Shown here: piece by piece, positions 16,001 to 23,626 of the stretch
How positions within the stretch are numbered: the stretch's first letter is position 1
Layout: each line of letters opens with the position of its first letter
Source of the DNA: Dehalococcoidia bacterium
GTDB lineage: Bacteria; Chloroflexota; Dehalococcoidia; SZUA-161
Assembly (NCBI GenBank): GCA_014859215.1
Contig: JACUUS010000013.1
Span: forward strand, 1 to 24,427
Direction: 5' to 3'
DNA length: 24,427 bases
Position numbers and translations under genes: made by a program
The notes under the pieces: model-generated
What the model was told of the DNA's origin: nothing
Database searches by the model: none
The model's input: only the letters and a program-made list of their open reading frames with translations

Positions 16001-16855
16001 ATGGGCGTAGTATTCGGCCTGATCAGCATGGTCTCGTGGGGAGCGGGCGATTTCGTAGCGGCAAGCCTGTCACGCAGCCTCGGTAATCTGCGTGCAATAC
16101 TGTGGGTCACTGTCTTTGGGAATATCGCCATTCTTTCATATGGTTTCTTCACCGGAGCGCTGGGAGGCCTTACCGTTCCCGGTGTTCTCTATGCCGGAGC
16201 GGCCGGATTTCTGCACAGCATCGGCAGCCTTTCCTTCTACAAGGGACTGAAGGTCGGCAGAGTCTCCCTTGTTGCTCCAATATCCTCAGGATGGTCCGTG
16301 ATCCTGGTGCTTGCAGCTATCCTCCTGTATGGAGAGGAGCTTACATTTTTTCAGTACGGGGCGGTGGCCCTGGTAATTACGGGCGGGGTACTGGTATCGG
16401 CGAACCTGAAAGAATTAAGGTACTCCGGGTTCACGCTTGCTGATCCAGGCATACCATACGCTTTCGTGGCCATGTTCGCCTGGGGTTTTGGCTGGCTTTT
16501 CTTCAATGAGTCGGTGAAAACCATAGGCTGGGTCCTGCCAAACATACTGCTGGCATCCTTTATTATCCTTTTCCTGCTTTGCTACGCCGGGCTTTCCAGG
16601 CAGAGTGTCAAGCCTCCTGCCGGACGCTCCGACTGGATGCGAGCCCTGTTTGTAGGGTTTGCCACCATCCTGGCTTACATTGCGTACAGTATTGGCATTG
16701 AGAGTTACCTGACCTCCATCGTGGCCCCGCTCGCCGCCGCGTACCCGCTCGTAACCGTCATTCTTGCCGTTCTCATCTTCAGGGAAAGAAGCGTGTTCAA
16801 TCAGAAGGTAGGAATCGTAGCGGTAATAAGTGGGGTGATATTGATGTCTACGTAA
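16001..16855 (+). CDS. EamA-family (drug/metabolite transporter superfamily) permease
   Basis: From the ATG at 16001 the protein has 284 residues and about ten membrane segments in two EamA repeats. The first begins MGVVFGLISMVSWGAGDFVAASLSR, with GSLSFYKGLKVGRVSLVAPIS at its end. The second includes AMFAWGFGWLFFNES and, near the C-terminus, IVAPLAAAYPLVTVILAVLIFRER. The frame stays open further upstream (to 15809), but that extension is not hydrophobic in the family manner and crosses the divergent promoter region, so the shorter start is preferred. EamA proteins export or exchange amino acids, nucleosides or other metabolites; the substrate is unknown. It is divergent from the sensor-regulator gene and converges on the adenylyltransferase gene with only 4 bases between stop codons, leaving no room for an extragenic terminator. 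Confidence 0.85.
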   Translation: MGVVFGLISMVSWGAGDFVAASLSRSLGNLRAILWVTVFGNIAILSYGFFTGALGGLTVPGVLYAGAAGFLHSIGSLSFYKGLKVGRVSLVAPISSGWSVILVLAAILLYGEELTFFQYGAVALVITGGVLVSANLKELRYSGFTLADPGIPYAFVAMFAWGFGWLFFNESVKTIGWVLPNILLASFIILFLLCYAGLSRQSVKPPAGRSDWMRALFVGFATILAYIAYSIGIESYLTSIVAPLAAAYPLVTVILAVLIFRERSVFNQKVGIVAVISGVILMST

Positions 16856-16859
16856 CTGG

Positions 16860-17591
16860 TCAGGAGAGTGTGGCGCAGCATTCTTTGCATGCCGGGTTTT
16901 TCCTCAGCTTGACCTCGGTAAACGTCGAATTCAGTCCGTCATAGATGAGCATTCTGTCCGCGAGGAGTTCACCCATGCCAAGAACGTACTTGATCACTTC
17001 GGTGGCCTGGATGCAGCCAATAACGCCCGGAACAGCCCCAAGTACCGGCACTTCGCCCGCCACCACGCCCTGGTAAAGGCAGGCCAGGCACCCTGTTCGG
17101 CGGGGAAGTATCGTAGTCACTCTTCCTTCGAAACCATAAACAGCTCCATGAAAAAGGGGGAGGTTTCTGCTCAAGGCGGCCCTGTTCAGAAGAAGCCTCG
17201 CGGGAAGATTGTCCATGGCGTCTACTATGGGGTTATCGCCCACCAGGTCCAGGACATTATTCTCGCCAATGGTAGCCATGATGGGTTCAACGGCTACGCA
17301 TGGATTTATTGCCGAGAGCCTGTCGAAAGCGGACATGACCTTTGGCTGGCCGATACTGGAAGCTGAATGAATTACCTGCCGGTTCAAGTTGCTCAACTCT
17401 ACCCTGTCGTTGTCAATGACTCTGATCCTGCCCACCCCGGCTGCGACCAGGTAAGACAGAACGGCCGAGCCAAGGCCGCCTGCTCCCGCAACCAGGACCC
17501 TGGCTTTCTTGAGCTTCTCCTGGCCCGCCGCGCCCCATCCAGGGATTATTACCTGCCTTCGATACCGGGAGAGTTCTTCCTGGGTAAGCAT
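16860..17591 (-). CDS. HesA/MoeB/ThiF-family adenylyltransferase
   Basis: From the ATG at 17591 the protein has 243 residues and begins MLTQEELSRYRRQVIIPGWG, the typical MoeB/ThiF/HesA opening. Visible features are the ATP loop GAGGLGS (36-42), DNDRVELSNLNRQ (60-72), DAMDN around Asp127, and a zinc site formed by C168-x2-C171 and C235-x2-C238. C193 lies in GVIGCIQATEVIK. The frame is open 36 codons further upstream, but that stretch is not family-like. These enzymes adenylate the C-terminal glycine of a small sulfur-carrier protein (MoaD, ThiS) for molybdopterin, thiamine or related synthesis. No carrier gene is adjacent. A link to pterin cofactor supply for the AORs is possible but rests only on co-occurrence. 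There is no rhodanese domain. Confidence 0.88.
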   Translation of the reverse strand: MLTQEELSRYRRQVIIPGWGAAGQEKLKKARVLVAGAGGLGSAVLSYLVAAGVGRIRVIDNDRVELSNLNRQVIHSASSIGQPKVMSAFDRLSAINPCVAVEPIMATIGENNVLDLVGDNPIVDAMDNLPARLLLNRAALSRNLPLFHGAVYGFEGRVTTILPRRTGCLACLYQGVVAGEVPVLGAVPGVIGCIQATEVIKYVLGMGELLADRMLIYDGLNSTFTEVKLRKNPACKECCATLS

Positions 17592-17828
17592 GTTTATTCG
17601 TTCTGCTGAATGCCCGCAATATGGAAGAGCAGGCGAAGTAATCTCACAATGTTTAGAGAGTAGCACTCTGGCTCTTTCTTGACAAGCTGCCTGATCCATG
17701 ACGAGAAGATGAGACTACGGGCACGGGTTGCGCTGCGGGGTTTACCGGAACGCCGAGAATGAATCCAGGTAAACTGGTATGGCGCATCCTGGTGTCAGGC
17801 AGTAGACTGTGACTACCGGGAGGGTGCT

Positions 17829-18644
17829 TTGGCTGGTCCTGAAGATTGCGAGATTATGGGAGACGGCGGCGCTGGCGGTGCGGTCCTTCTCATTGGCGAC
17901 AGCCTCACGGCCGGAAGGCCGGGCGTGGGCTATTCTTCGGTCCTGAAGAAGAGACTGAAGGGGCATGCCATCGCCTCCTGCGGTCGCGGAGGCGATACGA
18001 TCAGAGGCATGGTGAGCCGGGCAGGCGGACTGGTCCACGGGTACAGGCCGCCCGTGCTCGTAATCCAGGCCGGTACCAACGATCTCCTCCTCCCTCTCCT
18101 GGCAAGCCGAGGCGCGAAGTGGGCCAGACTTGTGCGGTACATCGAACGAAAGGTGGCCCCGGCCGCCGCTGACGTCAGGGAATTCGGCCTATTGTACACG
18201 GATCTCATCGATATAGCCGGGCGGCAAGGAGTCGAGCGCATCATCATGACGACTATAACCTGCATAGGCGAAGACCTCTCCACTCCGGTCAACACTCGCA
18301 GACAGGAATATAACGAAGCGATCCGCGATCTTGCCGCCGGCCGGGGAGCAATCGTAGCAGACACAGGGAAGGCGTTTGACCTGTATCTAGCCAGAGTCAA
18401 GAAGCCGGGCTCGTATCTGCTGCCGCATTTCTCGGGACTCCACCCGGACCGTTTTCTTACAGCCGTCGTCAGTCCTGATATTCTGAGCGCTCTTCACGGT
18501 CTGGCCCTGACCTTGGACGGCGTTCATCTCAACAGCCGCGGCGCCAACCTGTTTGCCGAATCTGTCGCGCATGCTCTGGAAAGGTATATGACTCCTGGTC
18601 CAGGTCGCCGCCTGGGGAAGTACCTGCTTGGTCTGTTGCGGTAA
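17829..18644 (+). CDS. SGNH/GDSL-family hydrolase
   Basis: The 271-residue protein shows the conserved blocks of the SGNH fold. Block I is LIGDSLTAG with catalytic Ser25, block II is the Gly around 54-55 (CGRGGDT), block III is GTNDL with Asn84, and block V is LDGVHLNSRGA with Asp230 and His233. These enzymes are esterases, lipases or acyl-carbohydrate hydrolases. No signal peptide is visible, so it is probably cytoplasmic. The start is taken as TTG at 17829 because GGAGGG lies about 5 nt upstream; ATG at 17856 is the alternative and would give 262 residues. The GC content and Arg/Gly-rich composition match the neighbours. It is divergent from the adenylyltransferase gene and followed by the acetoacetyl-CoA synthetase gene, which has its own promoter. 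Substrate unknown. Confidence 0.87.
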   Translation: MAGPEDCEIMGDGGAGGAVLLIGDSLTAGRPGVGYSSVLKKRLKGHAIASCGRGGDTIRGMVSRAGGLVHGYRPPVLVIQAGTNDLLLPLLASRGAKWARLVRYIERKVAPAAADVREFGLLYTDLIDIAGRQGVERIIMTTITCIGEDLSTPVNTRRQEYNEAIRDLAAGRGAIVADTGKAFDLYLARVKKPGSYLLPHFSGLHPDRFLTAVVSPDILSALHGLALTLDGVHLNSRGANLFAESVAHALERYMTPGPGRRLGKYLLGLLR

Positions 18645-18652
18645 AGCACCGC
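18638..18652 (+). terminator. Short hairpin at the end of the SGNH hydrolase gene
   Basis: GCGGT (18638-18642) pairs with ACCGC (18648-18652) around a 5-base loop that includes part of the stop codon. A second small hairpin, CTGC/GCAG, follows at about 18656-18667. There is no T-run, so this is at best a weak or Rho-assisted end signal. Confidence 0.25.
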
Positions 18653-18670
18653 ACCTGCTCGGGCAGAGGT

Positions 18671-18698
18671 TTGCACGCCGTTGAAATAGCTTTATAAT
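18671..18698 (+). promoter_or_regulatory. Sigma-70 promoter of the acetoacetyl-CoA synthetase gene
   Basis: TTGCAC (18671-18676), 16 bases, then a perfect TATAAT (18693-18698). The start point would fall near 18705, about 50 nt before the GTG start. The bases directly after the -10 box, 18699-18719, form an interrupted inverted repeat with arms CCTGA and TCAGG, which could be an operator or an early hairpin. Confidence 0.65.
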
Positions 18699-18755
18699 CC
18701 TGATGCAAGCTGTGTCAGGATCAAGCCGGCAAAGAGAGACTGGAAGGGAGTCATA

Positions 18756-20711
18756 GTGAGCAGACTTCTGTGGGAGCCCTCCGAAAAGCGCAAGAGGAAT
18801 GCCAACATGACCGCGTTTATCGAGTATGTGAATTCGCGTCATGGTACGGGCTTTGGATCGTATCGGGAACTCTACGAGTGGTCTGTCAATCATATATCCG
18901 ATTTCTGGGCGGATATGTGGGACTTCGGAAGGATAAGGGCCTCGCGCCGCTATGACAGAGTGATAGACGACCCGGGGAAAATGCCCGGGGCAAAATGGTT
19001 CGAAGGCGCCCGGCTGAACTTCGCTGAGAACCTCTTAAGGTACAGGGACGATCGTGCCGCCTTTATTTTCCGCGGCGAGACCCAGAAATCGGCCACCATG
19101 ACATACGCTGAACTCTATGAACTTGTGGCGCGCCTCGCACAGTCCCTCCGCACAATCGGGGTTTCTCCCGGCGATCGCGTCGCCGCGTACATGCCCAACA
19201 TGATCGAGACCGCGGCTGCAATGCTGGCCGCGACCTCCATCGGAGCCACGTGGGCCTCATGCGCCACGGACATAGGTCCGGAAGCAGTGCTGGACAGGTT
19301 CGGCCAGATCGAGCCCAAAGTCCTGTTTACGGTAGACGGGTACTATTACAAGGGCAAGGTTTTCAATTCTATGCCGAATGCGGCACGGGTAGTGAATGGG
19401 ATTCCGTCGCTCCAGAAGGTCTTAGTAGTGCCTTACGCGAACGAGAAGCCCGATATATCCGGCATACCGAAGAGCGCTCATTTCCATGAGTTCGTCTCTG
19501 CCGGGAAAGGCGCGGAAATCCGCTTCGAGCAACTGCCTTTCGATCATCCCGGCTACATCATGTTCTCATCGGGGACGACAGGAAAACCCAAATGCATGGT
19601 CCAGGGCGCTGGAGGCGTCTTGATCAATCAGTTAAAGGAAGTCCTGCTCCACAACGACCTCAAGCGGGATGACGTGCATTTTTACATCACGACCTGTAGC
19701 TGGATGATGTGGAACTGGTTGCTGAGTTCCCTGGCCGTGGGAGCGACCGTGGTGCTCTATGACGGCAATCCCATGTATCCTGATCCCGGAGCGATGTGGA
19801 AGCTCATACAGGATGAGAAGGTAACCATATTCGGCACCAGCGCAACCTATATCGACTATCTCAGGAGTCAGGCCGTCAAGCCCCGCGAGATATATGACCT
19901 GTCCGCGCTGCGGTCTATTTCACAGACCGGCTCACCCCTTTCCGCGGAGGGTTTCGAATACGTCTACCGCGAGATAAAGAAAGACCTGCATTTCAACTCT
20001 CTTTCTGGAGGAACGGATATCAATGGCTGCTTTGCAATAGGCAGTCCCATCCAGCCGGTGTACGCCGGCGAGCTCCAATCTGCAGGATTGGGTATGAAGG
20101 TCAAGGCATATGATGAGGAAGGAAAGCCCTTATACGATCGGCAGGGTGAGCTGGTCTGCGAGGCCGCCGCGCCGCCCATGCCGCTATATTTCTGGAAGGA
20201 CCCTTCCGGAGAGAAATACAGGGATGCATACTTCACCGTCTATCCGGGAGTCTGGAGACATGGCGATTACATAACCGTCCACAGCAAGACAGGGGGTATC
20301 ACCTTCTACGGCCGCTCGGACTCGGTCCTGAAGCCGTCCGGGGTCAGGATCGGCACCGCTGAAATCTATAACCAGGTGGAGAAGCTGGTTGAGGTGGCGG
20401 ACAGTCTTGCCATAGGCCAGAACTGGGAGGGCGACCAGCGTATCATCCTCTTCGTGAAGCTGGCCGATGGGCATGATCTCAGCGAAGAGCTGGTAAACAA
20501 GATAAGAAAGACCCTGCGGGAAAAAGCGTCCCCGCGTCACGTGCCGGCAAAGATCATAGGAGTGCCAGATATTCCGTACACCATGAACATGAAGAAGGTG
20601 GAAAGCGCTGTCACCAACATTGTAAACGGGAGGCCCGTCGTCAACCGCGACGCTCTGATGAATCCCGATGTTCTGACCTACTACGAGAATCTGCCGGAAC
20701 TCAATACCTGA
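18756..20711 (+). CDS. Acetoacetyl-CoA synthetase (acetoacetate-CoA ligase)
   Basis: The 651-residue protein belongs to the acyl-adenylate-forming family, acetoacetate-CoA ligase branch. It begins MSRLLWEPSEKRKRNANMTAF, as this branch does, and has GAKWFEGARLNFAENLLR near residue 75. The AMP-binding P-loop is YIMFSSGTTGKPKCMVQG, from about 265. Also visible are TTCSWMMWNWLLSSLAVG, LSGGTDINGCF, WRHGDYI and YGRSDSVLKPSGVRIGTAEIY. Near residue 610 the usual SGK before the catalytic lysine reads NMK (TMNMKKVES); the lysine itself is kept. It converts acetoacetate, ATP and CoA to acetoacetyl-CoA, AMP and PPi in the cytoplasm, linking to short-chain acid or ketone metabolism. The GTG start has AGGGAG at good spacing. 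It appears monocistronic, with its own promoter. Confidence 0.93.
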   Translation: MSRLLWEPSEKRKRNANMTAFIEYVNSRHGTGFGSYRELYEWSVNHISDFWADMWDFGRIRASRRYDRVIDDPGKMPGAKWFEGARLNFAENLLRYRDDRAAFIFRGETQKSATMTYAELYELVARLAQSLRTIGVSPGDRVAAYMPNMIETAAAMLAATSIGATWASCATDIGPEAVLDRFGQIEPKVLFTVDGYYYKGKVFNSMPNAARVVNGIPSLQKVLVVPYANEKPDISGIPKSAHFHEFVSAGKGAEIRFEQLPFDHPGYIMFSSGTTGKPKCMVQGAGGVLINQLKEVLLHNDLKRDDVHFYITTCSWMMWNWLLSSLAVGATVVLYDGNPMYPDPGAMWKLIQDEKVTIFGTSATYIDYLRSQAVKPREIYDLSALRSISQTGSPLSAEGFEYVYREIKKDLHFNSLSGGTDINGCFAIGSPIQPVYAGELQSAGLGMKVKAYDEEGKPLYDRQGELVCEAAAPPMPLYFWKDPSGEKYRDAYFTVYPGVWRHGDYITVHSKTGGITFYGRSDSVLKPSGVRIGTAEIYNQVEKLVEVADSLAIGQNWEGDQRIILFVKLADGHDLSEELVNKIRKTLREKASPRHVPAKIIGVPDIPYTMNMKKVESAVTNIVNGRPVVNRDALMNPDVLTYYENLPELNT

Positions 20712-20759
20712 TCCCCGTTTACGTCATTACCCCGAGAATACGGGTACCGCCTTGTTCAT

Positions 20760-20886
20760 GTCGTTGCGAGGCCTTGTCCTGAGCGGAGCGAAGGAACACG
20801 CCGGAGGCTCTGCCGGAGGCGCACAACGCGCCATTCTCGTTCCGCACTGGAGTAGCACCGCGCGCCGGGGTCCGCGTGGCAATGAC
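20760..20886. repeat. Dispersed intergenic repeat element (SAQDK-type)
   Basis: The stretch begins GTCGTTGCGAG (20760) and contains CTTGTCCTGAGCGGAGCGAAGGA. It ends GTGGCAATGAC (to 20886), an imperfect inverted copy of its start (GTCGTTGC against GCAATGAC, one mismatch). Short repeats with this wording, whose minus-strand translation reads LRSAQDKASQRHE, occur many times in some anaerobe genomes. More material of the same style (CTTCGCTTCGC, GGCTTCGCTTCACTCGCACTACGC) continues to about 20954. It occupies the gap after the acetoacetyl-CoA synthetase gene and seems non-coding. Only one copy is in the window, so its repeat status is from recall of similar sequences, not shown here. Confidence 0.5.
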
Positions 20887-20986
20887 CGGCAGACTACTTC
20901 GCTTCGCCTGCAAAGATGTGCTCATACGGGCTTCGCTTCACTCGCACTACGCATCCGGACAACCCCATAGCCAAATGTGATAAGTT

Positions 20987-21015
20987 TTCAATCTTTTGCC
21001 TTTTCATTTTATGAC
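20987..21015 (+). promoter_or_regulatory. Putative promoter A, upstream of the small unknown gene
   Basis: TTCAAT (20987-20992), a 17-base spacer containing TTTTGCCT, and TATGAC (21010-21015). The whole 20974-21018 stretch matches 23935-23979, upstream of the htrA-like gene, at 35 of 45 positions without gaps. The conserved spacer suggests that more than a plain sigma-70 promoter is shared. Confidence 0.45.
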
Positions 21016-21098
21016 TTCTTCATTTCCGGCCGGTACTATTTCTATTGTCCTGCCGTGGCGGGGCCGCATCGAATATGGAGCAGGAACAGGAGGTGCGT

Positions 21099-21401
21099 GT
21101 GTTCTACATGGTTAACATAACGTGGCCGAGCCGGTTCTCCGTGAAGATTGGCAGGAAGTACATTGAAGGGCTGGACAAGAGTTTCCCTCACGTGACCAGG
21201 GGCCCGGTATATGTGACCGCCGGGGGTGAAGGCATCAAGGGATATGCTGTGTTCGAGACCGAGAAGGGCTGTGGAGAGGAGGGCTTGAAAGGTATTTTGC
21301 AGGCGCTGAGCCCCTTGCTTGATATGGAAGGCTGCAAGTTCACGCTTGAACCAGTCTTGCCTGTCGAGGAGACCTCTTCCTTTGTCGGTATTGACAGGTG
21401 A
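21099..21401 (+). CDS. Small protein of unknown function
   Basis: I do not recognise this protein. From a GTG at 21099 (AGGAGG 5 nt upstream) it has 100 residues. ATG at 21108 and ATG at 21075 are alternatives in the same frame. It begins MFYMVNITWPSRFSVKIGRKYIEG and carries KGYAVFETEKGCGEEGLKGILQALSPLLDMEGC, ending VEETSSFVGIDR. The pattern of short strands and one or two helices suggests a compact alpha/beta domain. There is no signal peptide, membrane segment or metal motif; two cysteines are spaced by about 20 residues. It lies 57 nt before the DUF2267 gene and is probably co-transcribed with it from promoter A. The coding call rests on the good ribosome site, codon use like the neighbours, and uninterrupted frame. 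Confidence 0.65.
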   Translation: MFYMVNITWPSRFSVKIGRKYIEGLDKSFPHVTRGPVYVTAGGEGIKGYAVFETEKGCGEEGLKGILQALSPLLDMEGCKFTLEPVLPVEETSSFVGIDR

Positions 21402-21458
21402 CCAGGCAGTTACACAACATCACGGCCCGTGGCAAGAAGGGCGAAAGAGAGAAGAGTA

Positions 21459-21860
21459 ATGCGTTACCAGGAGTTCGTTCGGAGAGTGCAAGAGCATGGC
21501 GGGATTAAAACTCGAGAGGAAGCCGAGAGGGTTGTCGACGCGGTCTTTGAGACTCTGAGCGAGCGTCTTTCCCGGACGGAGACAAGGAACCTGGCTGCCC
21601 AGTTGCCGGACGAATTGAAGGAGAAACTCTTCAGGCGACTTTACACAGACCGATTTGTACTCCGGGACTTCTATAACAGGGTAAGCGCAAGGGCGGGGGT
21701 CGGCTATCCCCATGCCATAAAGCTGGCCAGAGTTGTGCTGATCACCGTTCGCGAAGCCATTTCTCCCGGGGAGTGGGAAGACGTGGTCTCCGAGTTCCCA
21801 TCTGAATACGAAGACCTGTTTGAGAAGAAGCCGGACGATCCGGTATCGATGGTAGCCTGA
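21459..21860 (+). CDS. DUF2267 domain protein
   Basis: From the ATG at 21459 the protein has 133 residues, beginning MRYQEFVRRVQEHGGIKTREEAERVVDAVFETLSERL. The pattern of a short start, a helix, 'A...A..VLETL..RL' and a later LPDELKEKLF is characteristic of DUF2267, followed by a second partial repeat (FYNRVSARAGV... A..L.RVVLITVREAISPGEWEDVVSEFPSEYEDLF). Two diverged copies of the helical unit are thus present. An in-frame GTG at 21429 would add ten basic residues, but the ATG matches family starts and follows a purine-rich stretch. Function of the family is unknown; it is soluble and all-helical, often found with stress or chaperone genes. Here it follows the unknown small protein and sits near rpoD and an htrA-like gene. 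Confidence 0.8.
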   Translation: MRYQEFVRRVQEHGGIKTREEAERVVDAVFETLSERLSRTETRNLAAQLPDELKEKLFRRLYTDRFVLRDFYNRVSARAGVGYPHAIKLARVVLITVREAISPGEWEDVVSEFPSEYEDLFEKKPDDPVSMVA

Positions 21861-21897
21861 CTTCCAGGCCATTTGCCTGCAACAGCTCCGAGGGAGC
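21855..21897 (+). terminator. Hairpins at the 3' end of the DUF2267 gene
   Basis: GCCTG (21855-21859) and CAGGC (21865-21869) flank the stop codon with a 5-base loop. A second hairpin, GCTCC-gag-GGAGC, lies at 21885-21897. Neither has a T-run after it. They are likely 3' end structures, with termination efficiency uncertain. Confidence 0.3.
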
Positions 21898-21936
21898 ATG
21901 CTAACAGGTCGCCCGGCGGGTAGTCATTCAGCCCCC

Positions 21937-22011
21937 GAACCCTGGCTGCCTCGAATACTCAGTCGAAAGCCAGGGAATGGTCATGCTTGCCCTGGCAGCA
22001 TTCCCGGGTTC
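21937..22011. other. Intergenic sequence with mutually exclusive hairpins
   Basis: Three pairings compete. CCCTGGCT (21940-21947) pairs with AGCCAGGG (21968-21975). CCAGGG (21970-21975) pairs with CCCTGG (21990-21995). An outer pair of stems joins GAACCC and GCTGCC (21937-21950) with GGCAGC and GGGTTC (21994-22011). The region lies between the convergent DUF2267 and rpoD genes, so it may simply be a 3' end structure for both. It does not match a riboswitch or known small RNA that I can recognise. Confidence 0.4.
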
Positions 22012-22023
22012 TTGAGAAACACG

Positions 22024-22055
22024 AGGGGGCCGGCCCCGTCGACAACAGGCCCCCT
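22024..22055 (-). terminator. Probable terminator of rpoD
   Basis: On the minus strand, 10 nt after the rpoD stop codon, AGGGGGCC (22055-22048) pairs with GGCCCCCT (22031-22024) around a 16-base loop that itself contains GGGGCC. The T-rich stretch after it (CGTGTTTCT) is weak. Stem strength and position support a terminator. Confidence 0.55.
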
Positions 22056-22065
22056 AACGTGCGAA

Positions 22066-23565
22066 TTACTCCAGGTAGCCAACCAGTTTCCTTGACGTAC
22101 TTGGATGGCGGAGTTTCCGGATAGCCTTTGCCTCTATTTGACGTATCCGCTCCCTGGTTACGCCGAATTCCCTGGCTACCCCCTCGAGTGTGCGGCTGCG
22201 ATCATCCTCGAGACCAAATCTCAGGATCAAGACTCGCCGCTCCCTGGGAGTCAGCGTTGAAAGCGCTTCCTTGACCTGCTGCTTGAGCAGGCTCAACGAA
22301 GCTGCGTCCGCGGGGGGCATGCTGGACCGGTCCTCGATGAAGTCGCCAAGCTCGCTATCCTCTTCGCCAACCGGGGTTTCGAGCGAAATCGGCTCCTGGG
22401 AGATCTTCATAATATCCCTGATCTTATCAGCCGGCACACCCACACATTCCGCGACTTCCTCGGTAGTGGGTTCGCGCCCGAATTCCTGGAGCAGACGCCT
22501 GTTGGTCCGAATTATCCGGTTTATAGTTTCGGTCAGGTGGACCGGAATCCGGATCGTGCGTGAGCTGTCCGCTATGTCCCTCGTGATCGCCTGGCGAATC
22601 CACCAGGTGGCGTAGGTGCTGAACTTGTAACCACGCCTGTAATCGAACTTCTCCACTGCCCGGATAAGCCCAGTGTTGCCTTCCTGAATGAGGTCGAGCA
22701 GGACTCTGCCGCGTCCTATGTACTTCTTGGCTATACTCACCACCAGGCGCAAGTTTGCCTCGATGAGGTGCTGCCGAGCCTTGCTGCCTTCTTCCTTCAG
22801 GTGTTCCCAGTGCCTGTGCAACCTGGATTCTATCTGGCTAACGCTCTTGTGGAATTCCGGCCTTGATACTACAACTGCGAGCTCCTCCAATGATCCGGCC
22901 CCTGTCGTCGAAAGGAACGAAGACGGGATGACCGAAATGAGGAGCGAGAGCTCTTTCAAAGCAGTCTCCGCGGAACGGACGCCGGTGCCGGCCTGTTTGG
23001 CAGCATTTTCGAGCAGGACAGGATCGATTTGATTGCCAATAGCCTCGCGCAGCTCCTCCGAACCAAGCCGTACAGTCAGGTCGCCGGTCTGAGGCAGGCC
23101 CAACTCCCTCTCAATGGCGTTTACCAGGGGTAAAGCTTCAGCCAACCTGGCAAGCATTGCCAGTGCGACGTTGACCGGAGAAGCGAACCGATCGAATTCT
23201 TCGTACCACTCCTCCTCGATGCGCCTGACGTACCTGCCCTCTTCCATCTTACGGGCAAGCTCTCTCTCCTTGCGTGCGTCAAGCAGGGGTACACGCACCA
23301 TCTCACGAAGGTACATCTTGACCGGGTCTTCTGTGATCTTGCTCAGGTCGGGGTCGGTGTATTCATCACTTTCGGGGATCTCTTCTGGCTCATCCTCATC
23401 AAAATCCCAGGAAGCGGCATCATCCTCATATCCCGTGAACTCGGCTTCAGCCACCGGCATATTCTTCGTACCCTCGACTACCACAGGTTCCAACTCCATG
23501 TCCGTCTGCTCCGGGGTTATGTCTGTTTCTTCTTCAATTAACTCGATTTTGTCTCTGGTTTGCAT
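22066..23565 (-). CDS. rpoD: RNA polymerase primary-type sigma factor RpoD
   Basis: The 499-residue sigma-70 begins with an acidic region (1-75) in place of a normal region 1.1. Region 1.2 follows (DPVKMYLREMVRV, 81-92), then a 140-residue non-conserved stretch, then region 2 (EANLRLVVSIAKKYIGRG 269-286, LLDLIQEGN, YKFSTYATWWIRQAITRDIA 313-332). Region 3 carries the sigma finger EEDSELGDFIED (401-412). Region 4 has TLTPRERRVLILRFGL and the helix-turn-helix ending GVTRERIRQIEAKAIRKLRHP. It directs RNA polymerase to -35/-10 promoters. The Gln and Thr that read the -10 box in region 2.4 are kept, but DIADSS replaces the usual AIADQA, so a second group-2 sigma rather than the sole housekeeping factor cannot be excluded. 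TTAGGTGAT stands 5 nt before the ATG. Confidence 0.95.
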   Translation of the reverse strand: MQTRDKIELIEEETDITPEQTDMELEPVVVEGTKNMPVAEAEFTGYEDDAASWDFDEDEPEEIPESDEYTDPDLSKITEDPVKMYLREMVRVPLLDARKERELARKMEEGRYVRRIEEEWYEEFDRFASPVNVALAMLARLAEALPLVNAIERELGLPQTGDLTVRLGSEELREAIGNQIDPVLLENAAKQAGTGVRSAETALKELSLLISVIPSSFLSTTGAGSLEELAVVVSRPEFHKSVSQIESRLHRHWEHLKEEGSKARQHLIEANLRLVVSIAKKYIGRGRVLLDLIQEGNTGLIRAVEKFDYRRGYKFSTYATWWIRQAITRDIADSSRTIRIPVHLTETINRIIRTNRRLLQEFGREPTTEEVAECVGVPADKIRDIMKISQEPISLETPVGEEDSELGDFIEDRSSMPPADAASLSLLKQQVKEALSTLTPRERRVLILRFGLEDDRSRTLEGVAREFGVTRERIRQIEAKAIRKLRHPSTSRKLVGYLE

Positions 23566-23579
23566 CGGTAATCACCTAA

Positions 23580-23593
23580 TTGTGCTCGCACAA
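23580..23593 (-). promoter_or_regulatory. Palindrome in the rpoD leader
   Basis: TTGTGC and GCACAA flank a 2-base centre (23580-23593), directly upstream of the rpoD ribosome-binding site. It could be an operator or a small hairpin controlling translation. No known box is recognised. Confidence 0.35.
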
Positions 23594-23626
23594 AACTTAC
23601 TTAATTTTCGCAGTTTCTCTCGCAAA

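Noticed and set aside
20728..20746. TACCC/GGGTA hairpin as terminator of the acetoacetyl-CoA synthetase gene
   Set aside because: The stem is only five pairs, the loop is nine bases and there is no T-run.
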